Notes: generated by a model not told the origin, from the letters alone. 64,000 nucleotides of DNA from Lachnoclostridium sp. An131 (GCF_002160825.1 NZ_NFLI01000001.1:62001-126000); one strand, 5' to 3'. Counted from the stretch's first letter, positions 16,424-25,152 are shown. Program-made: numbers and translations.

Positions 16424-17152
16424 ATGGAAATTTTGCGCAGAATAAAAGAAAGGCTGGGGAAGGGGAGCAGGGGGCTTGGGATTGGCATGGCGCTGCTGGT
16501 GCTTGCGTCCGCCTTTTATTTTTCCAGGGAAAGCTTCTGGGAAGAGGCGTGGACGGGAGAGAAAAGGGAGGAGTCCAGGCTGATTATGATAGACGCGGGG
16601 CACGGAGGAAACGATCCTGGCAAGGTAGGCGTGGACGGTGTGTTTGAAAAGGATCTGAACCTTGCGCTTGCGAAAAAGCTGAAGACGCTGCTGGAGCAGC
16701 AGGACATGGAAGTGATGCTGATAAGGGAAGAGGATAAAGGGCTTTACGATGAAGGAGCTTCGAATAAGAAGGTTCAGGATATGAAGAGGCGCTGTGAGCT
16801 GATCAACAGCGAACAGCCTGCCTGCGTTATCAGCATCCATCAGAACAGCTATCATGAGGAAAGCGTTCAGGGGGCGCAGGTGTTCTATTACGGCACGTCG
16901 AAGGAAAGCGAGCGGCTGGCCGGTGTCCTGCAGTCCGAGCTTGTCCGGGTGGCGGAGCCGGAAAATACCAGGCAGGCCAAGGCGAACGATACGTATTATC
17001 TTCTGAAAAAGACAGAGGTTCCGGTGGTGATTGTAGAGTGCGGGTTCTTAAGCAACTGGGAAGACTGCGCAAAGCTGCAGGATGAAAATTATCAGGATAA
17101 GCTGGTCTGGGCGATTCACATGGGGGTTCTGAAGTATATGAACGGGGCCTAA
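16424..17152 (+). CDS. N-acetylmuramoyl-L-alanine amidase (Amidase_3, CwlD-like)
   Basis: A 242-residue exported amidase. One hydrophobic segment (about 20-36) acts as signal anchor. The catalytic domain has the zinc-ligand pattern of Amidase_3: His in DAGHGGNDPG, Glu in GVFEKDLNLALA, His in SIHQNSYHE, and catalytic Glu in VVIVECGFLSN. It cuts the bond between muramic acid and the first L-alanine of the stem peptide; length and single domain resemble CwlD, which helps make spore-cortex muramic lactam. The start is uncertain: the ATG lies right behind a terminator-like hairpin and its only Shine-Dalgarno candidates are inside that hairpin. Confidence 0.88.
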   Translation: MEILRRIKERLGKGSRGLGIGMALLVLASAFYFSRESFWEEAWTGEKREESRLIMIDAGHGGNDPGKVGVDGVFEKDLNLALAKKLKTLLEQQDMEVMLIREEDKGLYDEGASNKKVQDMKRRCELINSEQPACVISIHQNSYHEESVQGAQVFYYGTSKESERLAGVLQSELVRVAEPENTRQAKANDTYYLLKKTEVPVVIVECGFLSNWEDCAKLQDENYQDKLVWAIHMGVLKYMNGA

Positions 17153-17157
17153 TTTCA

Positions 17158-17186
17158 TTGCCAAGCTTCAGAAAAAATGCTATAAT
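17158..17186 (+). promoter_or_regulatory. Promoter of rpiB
   Basis: TTGCCA (17158-17163), 17-bp spacer, perfect TATAAT (17181-17186), 80 bp before rpiB. Confidence 0.7.
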
Positions 17187-17265
17187 TTCAAAAAGATAAG
17201 GAGAGCGGTTCAGCGGCGTTTGAAACTGAACTGCCGCGAAAACACATCATTAGGAGGACAAAAGC

Positions 17266-17700
17266 ATGATAGCATTGGGATGTGATCATGGCGGCTATGA
17301 TCTGATGCAGGAGGTAATCGCGTACCTGGATAAGAATGGAATCGCTTATAAAAATTTTGGCTGCTTCAGCAGCCAGGAAGCGGTAGATTATCCGGAGTAT
17401 GGGAGAGCGGTCGCGAAAGCGATCTTGAGCGGCGAATGTGAGAAAGGGATCCTGATTTGCGGAACAGGAATTGGAATTTCCATTGCGGCAAACCGGTATG
17501 AGGGAATCCGCGCGGCGCTTTGCAGCGACTGCTTCAGCGCGGAAGCGACAAGGCTTCACAATGACGCCAATATCCTGGCTATGGGAGGCCGCGTGCTGGG
17601 CCCGGGACTGGCAGTGAAGATCGTGGACACCTTCCTGAATACGGAATTTTCCGGGGATGAGAGACATAAGAGAAGAATCAGCAAAATTGAGGAACGCTAG
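17266..17700 (+). CDS. rpiB: Ribose-5-phosphate isomerase B
   Basis: A 144-residue RpiB/LacA-type isomerase that interconverts ribose-5-phosphate and ribulose-5-phosphate in the cytosol. It opens with IALGCDHGGYDL, the phosphate-binding start of the family, and has GILICGTGIGISIAANR, the loop with the active-site Cys, plus a C-terminal HNDANILAMGGR segment. Full length. It leads a group rpiB-upp-dCMP deaminase with short gaps, consistent with one transcript for pentose phosphate and pyrimidine salvage. A LacA/B subunit is less likely because the gene is single. Confidence 0.94.
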   Translation: MIALGCDHGGYDLMQEVIAYLDKNGIAYKNFGCFSSQEAVDYPEYGRAVAKAILSGECEKGILICGTGIGISIAANRYEGIRAALCSDCFSAEATRLHNDANILAMGGRVLGPGLAVKIVDTFLNTEFSGDERHKRRISKIEER

Positions 17701-17715
17701 AGAGGGGAAAAAGAA

Positions 17716-18345
17716 ATGTCAAAGGTAGTAGTGATGGATCATCCGTTAATTCAGCATAAGATCGGAGTGATCCGGCGCAGGGAGACGGGCTCAAGAGATT
17801 TTCGGGCGATGATTGGCGAGATTGCGAGCCTGATCACCTATGAGGCGACAAAGGATCTGAAGCTTCAGGATGTGGAGATTGAGACGCCGATCTGCAAGAC
17901 GACGGTAAAGGAGCTGGCCGGGAAGAAAATGGCGATTGTACCGATCCTGCGCGCCGGGCTCGGCATGGTGGACGGCATGCTGGCTATGATTCCTTCCGCA
18001 AAGGTGGGGCATATCGGTCTGTACCGCAATGAAGAGACGCTGGAGCCGGTGGAATATTACTGCAAGCTGCCTGCAGACTGCAGCGAGCGTGATGTGTTCG
18101 TGGTTGATCCCATGCTTGCCACGGGAGGATCCGCGGTGGCTGCGATTCAGATGCTGAAGGAGCGCGGCGTAAAGAATATCCGCCTGCTCTGCATCATCGG
18201 AGCTCCGGAAGGTGTGAAGAGAATGCAGGAGGAGCATCCGGACGTGGATATCTATATCGGGGCCCTGGACGATCATCTGAATGAGCACGGCTATATCGTG
18301 CCCGGACTGGGAGACGCGGGAGATCGTATTTTCGGAACGAAATAA
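17716..18345 (+). CDS. upp: Uracil phosphoribosyltransferase
   Basis: A 209-residue enzyme that converts uracil and PRPP to UMP. It has the family start [18 protein letters not shown], the [18 protein letters not shown] segment, the PRPP-binding loop [12 protein letters not shown] and the C-terminal uracil-binding [12 protein letters not shown]. The gene begins 15 bp after rpiB and 31 bp before the dCMP deaminase, so the three are likely co-transcribed. Full length and intact. Confidence 0.97.
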   Translation: MSKVVVMDHPLIQHKIGVIRRRETGSRDFRAMIGEIASLITYEATKDLKLQDVEIETPICKTTVKELAGKKMAIVPILRAGLGMVDGMLAMIPSAKVGHIGLYRNEETLEPVEYYCKLPADCSERDVFVVDPMLATGGSAVAAIQMLKERGVKNIRLLCIIGAPEGVKRMQEEHPDVDIYIGALDDHLNEHGYIVPGLGDAGDRIFGTK

Positions 18346-18376
18346 CAGGGCGCCCGAAAACAAAGAGGAGAGATTC

Positions 18377-18862
18377 ATGGGAGAAAAAAGACAGGACTAT
18401 ATCAGCTGGGACGAATATTTCATGGGCGTGGCCATGCTTTCCGGAATGCGTTCCAAGGATCCGAATACCCAGGTGGGCGCCTGCATTGTGAGCCAGGATA
18501 ATAAAATATTGTCCATGGGCTACAACGGCTTTCCGAAGGGCTGCGATGACGATGAATTTCCCTGGGCCAGAACCGGAGAAAGCAACGAGACGAAATATCC
18601 CTTTGTCACACATGCAGAGCTGAATGCGATTCTGAACTACCGGGGAGGAAGCCTGGAAGGAGCCAAGATCTATGTAGCGCTTTTTCCCTGCAACGAATGC
18701 GCGAAGGCTATTATCCAGGCCGGGCTGAAAACGGTGGTCTACGCCTCGGACAAGTATGCGGATACAGCCGCGACGCTTGCTTCCAAGCGGATGTTCCGGG
18801 CAGCCGGCGTGGAGCTGGTGCCTTATGCGCATACCGGGCGGAAGATCGAGCTTGAGGTGTAG
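18377..18862 (+). CDS. dCMP deaminase family protein (ComEB-like)
   Basis: A 161-residue zinc cytidine/deoxycytidylate deaminase. Zinc ligands are His in THAELNAIL, with the proton-shuttle Glu of HAE, and two Cys in FPCNECAKAII (PCxxC). Early DPNTQVGACIV and PKGCDDDEFPW are typical of dCMP deaminases, which make dUMP for thymidylate synthesis. An upstream in-frame start at 18281 would overlap upp; the ATG at 18377 after AGAGGAGAGATTC is chosen. In Bacillus the homologue sits in the comE operon as ComEB without a clear role in competence. Confidence 0.9.
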   Translation: MGEKRQDYISWDEYFMGVAMLSGMRSKDPNTQVGACIVSQDNKILSMGYNGFPKGCDDDEFPWARTGESNETKYPFVTHAELNAILNYRGGSLEGAKIYVALFPCNECAKAIIQAGLKTVVYASDKYADTAATLASKRMFRAAGVELVPYAHTGRKIELEV

Positions 18863-18968
18863 AAACGGTACCGGAAAGAATGAAGAGAAAGCCGGCATGC
18901 TGTGTTTTGGAATCCATGAGGCCGGAACAGGCGCCGGAATGTTAAAAGATGAGGAGGAAACGTAAAAT

Positions 18969-19817
18969 ATGTCATTTGTTACATCGGAAAAAATGCTTCT
19001 GGACGCGCAGAAGGGCGGATACGCGGTAGGCGCGTTCAATGTGGAGAACATGGAAATGGTGATGGCGGTGATCGCGGCTGCGGAGGAGCTCCGTGCGCCG
19101 CTGATGATGCAGACGACCCCGTCCACGATCAAGTATGCCGGCCTGGATATGTATCTGGCAAATGTGAAGGCTGCTGCCGAGAAGGCCAGTGTTCCGGTGT
19201 GCCTGCACCTGGATCACGGCGACAGCTTTGATCTGGCGATGAGGGCTCTGCGTGTGGGCTACACCTCTATCATGATTGATGGATCTCACAATGTGTTTGA
19301 GGAAAATATCGCTGTGACGAAGGCTGTAGCGGATGCCTGCCGTCCCTCCGGCATTCCGGTGGAGGCCGAGCTTGGCAAGGTGGGCGGGAAAGAGGATGAC
19401 CTGGACGGCGGAAACGGAGGATACACCGATCCTCAGGAAGCAAAGGAATTCGTGGAGCGCACAGGCGTGACCTCTCTGGCAGTGGCTATCGGAACGGCGC
19501 ACGGCGTGTATAAGGGAGAGCCGAAGCTGGATCTGGACCGTCTGGCAGAGATCCGCAAGGTGGTTTCCATTCCGCTGGTACTGCACGGCGCGAGCGGCCT
19601 GTCTGAGGAGGCGGTTGTGGAGAGCATTAAGCGCGGAATCTGCAAGGTGAATTTTGCTACAGAGCTGCGTATTGCCTATACGGATGGCGTGAAGGAGTTC
19701 CTGGCAGCAAATCCGGACGCCTTTGACCCGAAGAAATATGGCAAGGCAGCTATGGAAAAGGTGAAAGAGATCGTGAAGCTGCGCATGGGAATGTGCGGCT
19801 GCGTTGGAAAGGTCTGA
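18969..19817 (+). CDS. fba: Class II fructose-1,6-bisphosphate aldolase
   Basis: A 282-residue zinc aldolase of the FbaA/GatY family. It has the opening GGYAVGAFNVENMEMVMAV, the metal and catalytic stretch CLHLDHGDSFD, EAELGKVGGKEDDLDG, the zinc His in GTAHGVYKGEP and VLHGASGLS, and the phosphate-binding NFATELRIAYT. It cleaves fructose-1,6-bisphosphate in glycolysis; GatY or KbaY specificity for tagatose-bisphosphate cannot be fully excluded by sequence alone. GAGGAGGAAACG precedes the ATG. The C-terminus MGMCGCVGKV is slightly unusual in its cysteines. Confidence 0.92.
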   Translation: MSFVTSEKMLLDAQKGGYAVGAFNVENMEMVMAVIAAAEELRAPLMMQTTPSTIKYAGLDMYLANVKAAAEKASVPVCLHLDHGDSFDLAMRALRVGYTSIMIDGSHNVFEENIAVTKAVADACRPSGIPVEAELGKVGGKEDDLDGGNGGYTDPQEAKEFVERTGVTSLAVAIGTAHGVYKGEPKLDLDRLAEIRKVVSIPLVLHGASGLSEEAVVESIKRGICKVNFATELRIAYTDGVKEFLAANPDAFDPKKYGKAAMEKVKEIVKLRMGMCGCVGKV

Positions 19818-19876
19818 TTCAGGCAGGGCGCGCTGTCTGTCAGACAGCGCGCGGACAGAGAAAAAGGGGGAGAGCT

Positions 19877-20245
19877 ATGAAGGTTTCACAGCTGGAGCGG
19901 CTTTATAAGGACGGAATGGGCCGGCTGAAGGAACAGAAGAAGAGGCAGGAACAGGAGCGCCTGGAGCAGTCTGTGAGGCGGGCTGTGCAGGAGCAGAGGA
20001 CGCTCTACGAGAAGAAGCTCCAGGATGTGGAGACAGAACGGGAAAAGGAGCTTCAGGAAACGAAAGCGGCTTATGAGAGAAAGCTTCAGGCTGCCAGGGA
20101 AGTGAGCGAGAAAGGACAGGCAGAGGCCAGGGAGGCCCAGAGCCGGGAGCTGCGTCTCGTGGAGGAGGAGCTGGAACGGATCACCGATCAGGCGGTCTCC
20201 CTGCGGAGGCATATGCAGGAACTGCTTGGGCAGGAGAAGGAGTAA
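19877..20245 (+). CDS. Small coiled-coil protein, unknown function
   Basis: A 122-residue protein that is almost entirely a charged helix, rich in Glu, Lys, Arg and Gln (for example KKLQDVETEREKELQETKA). It has no signal peptide, membrane segment or recognisable domain. An upstream in-frame start overlaps fba; the ATG at 19877 after GGGGGAGAGCT is preferred. It ends 14 bp before a large membrane protein, which suggests co-transcription. I do not recognise a family; it may be a scaffold or simply a lineage-specific helical protein. Confidence 0.65.
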   Translation: MKVSQLERLYKDGMGRLKEQKKRQEQERLEQSVRRAVQEQRTLYEKKLQDVETEREKELQETKAAYERKLQAAREVSEKGQAEAREAQSRELRLVEEELERITDQAVSLRRHMQELLGQEKE

Positions 20246-20259
20246 AGAGAGCAGCAGCT

Positions 20260-22101
20260 ATGACAGAAAGACAGACAGGAGTACAAAAGCACAGCATGGG
20301 AATGGAGACAGGACGATGGATGACAGGGCGCAGAAAGCAGCACCTGATTTTTATCGGCCTGTTTCTGGTTCTTGAACTTATTTTTATCTGGAGAAGCTTT
20401 TACGGTTTCAATACGGCGGATGAGATGTATTTCATCGGGACCTCGGAGAGGGTGTTCCGGGGGGAAAAGATACTCATTGACGAATGGAATCCGACTCAGC
20501 AGCTCTGTACCTTTCTTCTCCACCCGATTTACTGCCTGATCCGTCTGGCGCTGGGGTCTACGGAAGGGATTGTGATGGCCAGCCGCTTCCTGTATCTGGC
20601 TTATTCCGCCGTGCTGACGGTGTTTTTCTATCTCCGGTTTCAGAGAAGAGGCTACGCCTCCTTTGGGCCGGTGTTCCTGTTTCTGATTTTCGCGCCCTTC
20701 AGTATCTGCGCGATGTCCTATAACTCTATAGAATTCGGAATTCTTCCGGTTCTGCTGGCGGTATTGTCAGCCAGGATGGAGCATTCTATCCCGGAATATA
20801 TCCTCTGCGGCATTCTGGCAGCGATTGTCGTGCTGGCGAACCCGTTTGCAATTCTCATGTATTTTGCCTACGGCCTTATCTGTCTGGGGGCTGAGATCTG
20901 CGGGAAACGGTGGGGCGTGCGCCCGGAAGGAGCGCTGCGCTTTACAAGCTTTCTGTGGATGACGCTGGGAGCGGGTATCCTGCTTGTGCTGTTTCTGGCC
21001 TTCGTATTCCAGAGAGGAACGCTGGCTGAGGTGCTGGCAAACCTGCCTCATATCCTGGGAGATTCTGAACACCAGCAGGGCTACTGGTACAAGACCTGGA
21101 GATATTTTGAGCTTTGCTTCAAAAATTACAAATACATGTTTCTGGCGCTTTTTGTGATTTATGCGGCGACTCTGGCAGACAAAAAGAGGTATCAGCATGG
21201 GCTGATCTATATGCTGCTGGCTTCGGCGGCTGTCCTGCCCTATCTGATTTATTATGGCTTTATATTTGAACATATTACAGTGAATTATCAGATGCTTCCT
21301 CTGGCCTTCTGGTGCCTGGAGGCTTATCTGGTGACGGAGAAAAGGGACAGGCGGCTGTTTTACGGGTGGTATCTTCCGGCTATGATATTTACCCTGATTG
21401 TGCAGTATGCTACGAATACCGGAATCGTAACCATAAGTGTGGCCTATGGGATGTGCTCCATTGTGGGACTGATCTTTGCAGCCGACTGGCTGAAGGAGCA
21501 GAAGGAAAGGAGGGCGCGGCTTTACGGAAAAGCGGCAGTTCTCTGCATGGCTGTGGTAGTGCTTGTGCAGTTCGCAGGAACCTTTTTCCTCAGGATGACC
21601 TATGCATGGGGAGATGAGCGGACCTGGGTGCTTACGCAGCAGATGGAACGGGGGCCGCTGAAAGGCGTCTATACGACGCCCGGGACGGCGGACTGGTATG
21701 CGAAGGTGCTGGACGAGCTGGACACGCTGGAGCTGACGGAGGAGGACGAGCTCATGGTCGTGGGAGTGGCTCCGTGGATTTATCTGTATGTGGACGCGGG
21801 CTGCGGCAATTATTCCACCTGGCAGGTTCACGAGAACAGCACACAGCTTTATGATTATTATGCGCTTCATCCGGAGAAATTCCCGGATGTGATTTATATG
21901 GCCCACTGGGCGGACAGATTTCTGGAGTCGGAGCTGTCGAACCAGTTCCTGGAAAAAGGATATACCGTGGTGTACCAGGGAACCGGAACCGTGATGATGT
22001 CGCCGGAACGGGCCGCAGCCTGGCAGAATGGACAGGAGGCGGAAGCGGCAGCTGCGTTTCCGGGTTCCGGGGAAATTGAGGGCATTTTAGAAAAAATTTA
22101 G
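20260..22101 (+). CDS. Polytopic membrane protein, GT-C glycosyltransferase-like
   Basis: A 613-residue membrane protein. After a short basic N-terminus there are about eleven to twelve hydrophobic segments up to residue 450, then a soluble C-terminal part of about 150 residues. The first outside loop has FYGFNTADEMYFIGTSERV followed by GEKILIDEW; an acidic pair soon after the first membrane helix is typical of GT-C enzymes that use lipid-linked sugars. Later MLPLAFWCLEAYLV and a hydrophilic tail are consistent with that fold. No specific family is certain. It sits between a coiled-coil gene and the 69-bp repeat array. Confidence 0.6.
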   Translation: MTERQTGVQKHSMGMETGRWMTGRRKQHLIFIGLFLVLELIFIWRSFYGFNTADEMYFIGTSERVFRGEKILIDEWNPTQQLCTFLLHPIYCLIRLALGSTEGIVMASRFLYLAYSAVLTVFFYLRFQRRGYASFGPVFLFLIFAPFSICAMSYNSIEFGILPVLLAVLSARMEHSIPEYILCGILAAIVVLANPFAILMYFAYGLICLGAEICGKRWGVRPEGALRFTSFLWMTLGAGILLVLFLAFVFQRGTLAEVLANLPHILGDSEHQQGYWYKTWRYFELCFKNYKYMFLALFVIYAATLADKKRYQHGLIYMLLASAAVLPYLIYYGFIFEHITVNYQMLPLAFWCLEAYLVTEKRDRRLFYGWYLPAMIFTLIVQYATNTGIVTISVAYGMCSIVGLIFAADWLKEQKERRARLYGKAAVLCMAVVVLVQFAGTFFLRMTYAWGDERTWVLTQQMERGPLKGVYTTPGTADWYAKVLDELDTLELTEEDELMVVGVAPWIYLYVDAGCGNYSTWQVHENSTQLYDYYALHPEKFPDVIYMAHWADRFLESELSNQFLEKGYTVVYQGTGTVMMSPERAAAWQNGQEAEAAAAFPGSGEIEGILEKI

Positions 22102-22134
22102 ATTTTTCATCATCTTTTATTCGCAGGAGTTCCG

Positions 22135-22314
22135 GCTCCTATGGTATAATGTCGTTAGACATTATACCGCGCCGGATGGCATCCCCCGAAGGGGCCATGT
22201 CTGAAAGACATGGTATAATGTCGTTAGACATTATACCGCGCCGGATGGCATCCCCCGGAGGGGCCATGTCTGAAAGACATGGTATAATGTCGTTAGACAT
22301 TATACCATAGGAGC
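22135..22314. repeat. 69-bp tandem repeat array with nested palindromes
   Basis: Units start at 22141, 22210 and 22279; the first two are full, the third holds only the first 28 bases. Each unit starts with a palindrome (arms GGTATAATGTC and GACATTATACC, loop GTTA), then CCGGATGGCATCCCCC, a CCCC-loop-GGGG stem (loop CGAA in unit 1, CGGA in unit 2), and CATGTCT-GAA-AGACATG. The whole array is bounded by inverted ends GCTCCTATGG (22135) and CCATAGGAGC (22305). It lies 12 bp upstream of the histidine kinase start. Confidence 0.9.
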
Positions 22315-22325
22315 TGGAGACGATC

Positions 22326-23822
22326 ATGAAACTTCGTTCAAAATTAATCATCACCTTTTTGATCCTGATTCTGGTTCCGGTACTGTTTACTGCAGTAGCC
22401 TTTCTGGGATTTGGACACTATCAGATTAATTCGATAAAAAAGCTGTACGGTGTGGAGAACGTCACCTATGAGACGCTTTCCAACACCACGGCGATGCTGA
22501 GCCGCATTACCCGGGAGGCCTATGGAGAACTGCAGAAAAAGGCAGAGGCGGATCCGGATGCGTTTCAGGATCCGGAATATCTGGATACAGTAAATTTGGA
22601 TCTGGAGACGAGATATTCTTTTCTGGCGGTGCGCAAGGGCGACAGCTTTATCTATATAGGGAATGAAGAGGATCAGACGGAGCTGCTGGACAGCCTTCCG
22701 GAGTATGGAGCCCATGACGCAGAGCAGGAAGAGGATATGGGCATTTATATCGGTGGAAATCTGCAGGCGCTGGTGAGGCAGCTGGATTTTCGGTTCTTGG
22801 ACGGTTCGGAGGGCAGCGCTTTTATCGTAACCTCTATAAGCGGGATGATCCCGGAGATGGAGTCCCTGCTCATGGATGTGGTTATGGTTCTCGCCATGAT
22901 CCTGATTTTTACCAGTATGATCCTGACGGCCTGGATCTATAAAAGCATCGTGACCCCCATTCATCATCTTCAGGTGGCTACGAAAAAGATTACCGATGGC
23001 AATCTGGATTTTGAAATGCCGGCCGGAGGCGAGGACGAGATAGGAGAGCTGTGTACAGACTTTGAGGAAATGCGCCGCAGGCTCAAGGAGACGGCGGAGG
23101 AAAAGCTGGAGGCAGAAAAGCAGAGTAAAGAGCTGATCAGCAATATTTCCCACGATCTGAAGACTCCGATCACGGCAGTTAAGGGGTATGTGGAAGGTCT
23201 GATGGATGGCGTGGCGGATACGCCGGAGAAGCAGGAAAAATATATCAAAACCATTTACAATAAAGCCAATGATATGGAACGGCTGATTAATGAGCTGACC
23301 TTTTATTCCAAAATTGACACAAACCGGATCCCGTACCACTTTGACCGGATCAATGTAAACGATTATTTCGCGGACTGCGTGGAGGAGCTGTCCATTGAGC
23401 TGGAAGAGAAAAATATTGATTTGGCCTATTTTAATTACGTGGACGAAGATGTGCAGGTGATTGCTGACGCGGAGCAGATCAAGCGGGTCATCAATAATAT
23501 CGTAAGCAATTCGATCAAATACATTGATAAGCCCAAGGGATACATCAATATCCGCGTGAAGGATGTGGGAGATTTTATCCAGGTGGAGATTGAGGACAAC
23601 GGCAAGGGAATTGCCACGAAGGATCTGCCGCTGATCTTCAACCGTTTTTACCGGACGGACGCATCACGCAATTCATCCAAGGGCGGAAGCGGAATCGGTC
23701 TTTCCATTGTGAAAAAGATTATTGAGGACCACGGTGGAAAGGTGTGGGCCACAAGTAAGGAGAATACGGGAACAGTGATGTACTTTGTTCTTAGAAAATA
23801 TCAGGAGGTACCGGCATCATGA
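22326..23822 (+). CDS. Sensor histidine kinase
   Basis: A 498-residue membrane kinase. TM1 is about 7-29, an extracellular sensor of about 155 residues follows, TM2 about 180-205, then a HAMP linker (TPIHHLQVATKKITDGNLDFEM). The dimerisation domain has the phospho-acceptor His276 in NISHDLKTPITAVKGY, and the ATPase domain has N box (NRVINNIVSNSIKYID-like run, here RVINNIVSNSIKY), G1 EDNGKGI, F and G2 GGSGIGLSIVKKI. All catalytic boxes are present. It overlaps the response regulator by four bases (ATGA). The 69-bp repeat array lies just upstream, so its expression may depend on it. Signal unknown. Confidence 0.93.
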   Translation: MKLRSKLIITFLILILVPVLFTAVAFLGFGHYQINSIKKLYGVENVTYETLSNTTAMLSRITREAYGELQKKAEADPDAFQDPEYLDTVNLDLETRYSFLAVRKGDSFIYIGNEEDQTELLDSLPEYGAHDAEQEEDMGIYIGGNLQALVRQLDFRFLDGSEGSAFIVTSISGMIPEMESLLMDVVMVLAMILIFTSMILTAWIYKSIVTPIHHLQVATKKITDGNLDFEMPAGGEDEIGELCTDFEEMRRRLKETAEEKLEAEKQSKELISNISHDLKTPITAVKGYVEGLMDGVADTPEKQEKYIKTIYNKANDMERLINELTFYSKIDTNRIPYHFDRINVNDYFADCVEELSIELEEKNIDLAYFNYVDEDVQVIADAEQIKRVINNIVSNSIKYIDKPKGYINIRVKDVGDFIQVEIEDNGKGIATKDLPLIFNRFYRTDASRNSSKGGSGIGLSIVKKIIEDHGGKVWATSKENTGTVMYFVLRKYQEVPAS

Positions 23823-24508
23823 GTAAGATACTGATTGTAGAGGATGAGGAAGCGATTGCCGATCTGGAGAAGGATTATCTGGAGCTTTCCGGCTTTGAGG
23901 TGGAGATCGCCTCTGACGGAGAGGCTGGCCTTAAGCGCGCGATGGAAGAAGATTTCCAGCTGGTGATTCTCGATCTGATGCTGCCTGGCGTGGACGGATT
24001 TGAGATTTGCCGCCAGGTAAGGGAAAAGAAAAATATTCCGATTATCATGGTTTCTGCAAAGAAGGATGACATAGACAAAATCCGGGGCCTGGGGCTTGGA
24101 GCGGACGATTACATGACGAAGCCGTTCAGTCCCAGTGAGCTGGTAGCGCGCGTGAAGGCGCATTTGAACCGGTATGAGCGCCTGGTGAACAGCAATGTGA
24201 AGGAAAATACGGTAATTGAGATCCGGGGCCTGAAAATCGACAAGACGGCCCGCCGTGTCTGGGTCAATGGGGTAGAGAAGAATTTTACCTCCCGTGAATT
24301 TGATCTGCTGACGTTCCTGGCAGAAAACCCGAATCATGTCTTTACGAAGGAGGAGCTGTTCCGGAAAATCTGGGATATGGATTCTGTGGGGGATATCGCC
24401 ACGGTTACCGTGCATATCAAAAAGATCCGGGAAAAGATCGAGCAGAATTCTGCGAAGCCTCAGTATATTGAGACGATCTGGGGCGTCGGCTACCGTTTTA
24501 AGGTATAA
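23819..24508 (+). CDS. OmpR/PhoB-family response regulator
   Basis: A 229-residue regulator. The receiver domain (1-118) has the acidic pair EDEE, phosphorylation site Asp52 in VILDLMLPGVDG, and Lys in ADDYMTKPFSP. The C-terminal winged helix (about 130-227) has TSREFDLLTFLAENP and VTVHIKKIREKIE, ending WGVGYRFKV as expected for OmpR-type DNA binding. It is the partner of the kinase encoded immediately upstream with a 4-bp overlap. Target genes cannot be deduced. The sequence is intact and of standard length. Confidence 0.95.
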   Translation: MSKILIVEDEEAIADLEKDYLELSGFEVEIASDGEAGLKRAMEEDFQLVILDLMLPGVDGFEICRQVREKKNIPIIMVSAKKDDIDKIRGLGLGADDYMTKPFSPSELVARVKAHLNRYERLVNSNVKENTVIEIRGLKIDKTARRVWVNGVEKNFTSREFDLLTFLAENPNHVFTKEELFRKIWDMDSVGDIATVTVHIKKIREKIEQNSAKPQYIETIWGVGYRFKV

Positions 24509-24595
24509 ATCAGAAAGAAAATCAGATGGCCTGTCAGGCGGCCCCCCAAAATCCTTGTAAACTTTTTTGTGCCTCTGTATCTTTGCTCGTAATTG

Positions 24596-24604
24596 TGCTA
24601 TAAT
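24596..24604 (+). promoter_or_regulatory. Extended -10 promoter of the antitoxin gene
   Basis: TGC directly before TATAAT (24599-24604) forms an extended -10; no good -35 is seen. It lies 26 bp before the antitoxin ATG. Confidence 0.45.
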
Positions 24605-24630
24605 AATGTACAAAAAAGGGAGGTGGTAAT

Positions 24631-24894
24631 ATGCCGCAAATCAGACCAATTACAGACCTACGCAACACGAACGAGATTTCGGACATCTGCCATGCCAGCC
24701 GGGAGCCAGTCTTCATTACGAAGAACGGATATGGAGATTTGGTAGTGATGAGTATCGAGACCTACGAGGCGATGGTGGAGAATACAGCAATAGACGCAGC
24801 GATTTCAGAAGCAGAGGCTGAATTTGGACAGGACGGACAGCTTCATGACGCAAGGGAGGCGCTGGCTTCTTTAAGGAGAAAGCATTTTGGATAA
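24631..24894 (+). CDS. Phd/YefM-family antitoxin
   Basis: An 87-residue antitoxin. The start PQIRPITDLRNTNEISDICH and PVFITKNGYGDLVVMSIETYEAMV is the Phd/YefM DNA-binding fold; the C-terminal helix would wrap a RelE/ParE-type toxin. GGGAGGTGGT precedes the ATG. The partner toxin directly downstream is broken, so this antitoxin is now an orphan unless it pairs with a toxin elsewhere. Such antitoxins normally repress their own promoter as part of the toxin complex. Confidence 0.88.
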   Translation: MPQIRPITDLRNTNEISDICHASREPVFITKNGYGDLVVMSIETYEAMVENTAIDAAISEAEAEFGQDGQLHDAREALASLRRKHFG

Positions 24895-25094
24895 ATACAG
24901 TGTCAAACTGATGAGCCGGGCGTTACGGGATTTGGATGGCATCTACGCTTACATCGCACATACACTGCTGGAGCCAGGGACAGCTCTGAATCTAGTGGGC
25001 CGGATTGAAGAGGCTATCCTGTGTTTTTCGGATTGACGAAGCGAAAAAGACAGTACTCGTGGTGACGATCCGTTATTCTCCCAGTAAATTTTGA
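24887..25094 (+). pseudogene. RelE/ParE-type toxin remnant with internal deletion and frameshift
   Basis: A TTG at 24887, overlapping the antitoxin stop, opens LDKYSVKLMSRALRDLDGI and runs through LVGRIEEAILCFSD before a stop near 25034. The next frame continues with FRIDEAKKTVLVVTIRYSP, the usual C-terminal strand of these toxins. Together they give about 65 residues instead of 95-110, so a middle segment was lost and the frame broken. The toxin should be inactive. Confidence 0.8.
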
Positions 25095-25114
25095 ATTGAA
25101 GCATAGATTATGAA

Positions 25115-25148
25115 AAAAGCAGCCTGTTTTCACAGACTGCTTTTCTAC
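25115..25148. terminator. Terminator between the toxin remnant and prs
   Basis: AAAAGCAGCCTGT (25115-25127) with ACAGACTGCTTTT (25132-25144), one mismatch, loop TTTC, poly-A and poly-T flanks. It serves the leftward prs transcript and possibly the rightward one. Confidence 0.8.
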
Positions 25149-25152
25149 ATTT

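Noticed and set aside
22141-22306. CRISPR array
   Set aside because: The repeats abut with no unique spacers and no cas gene is nearby; they are tandem repeats.
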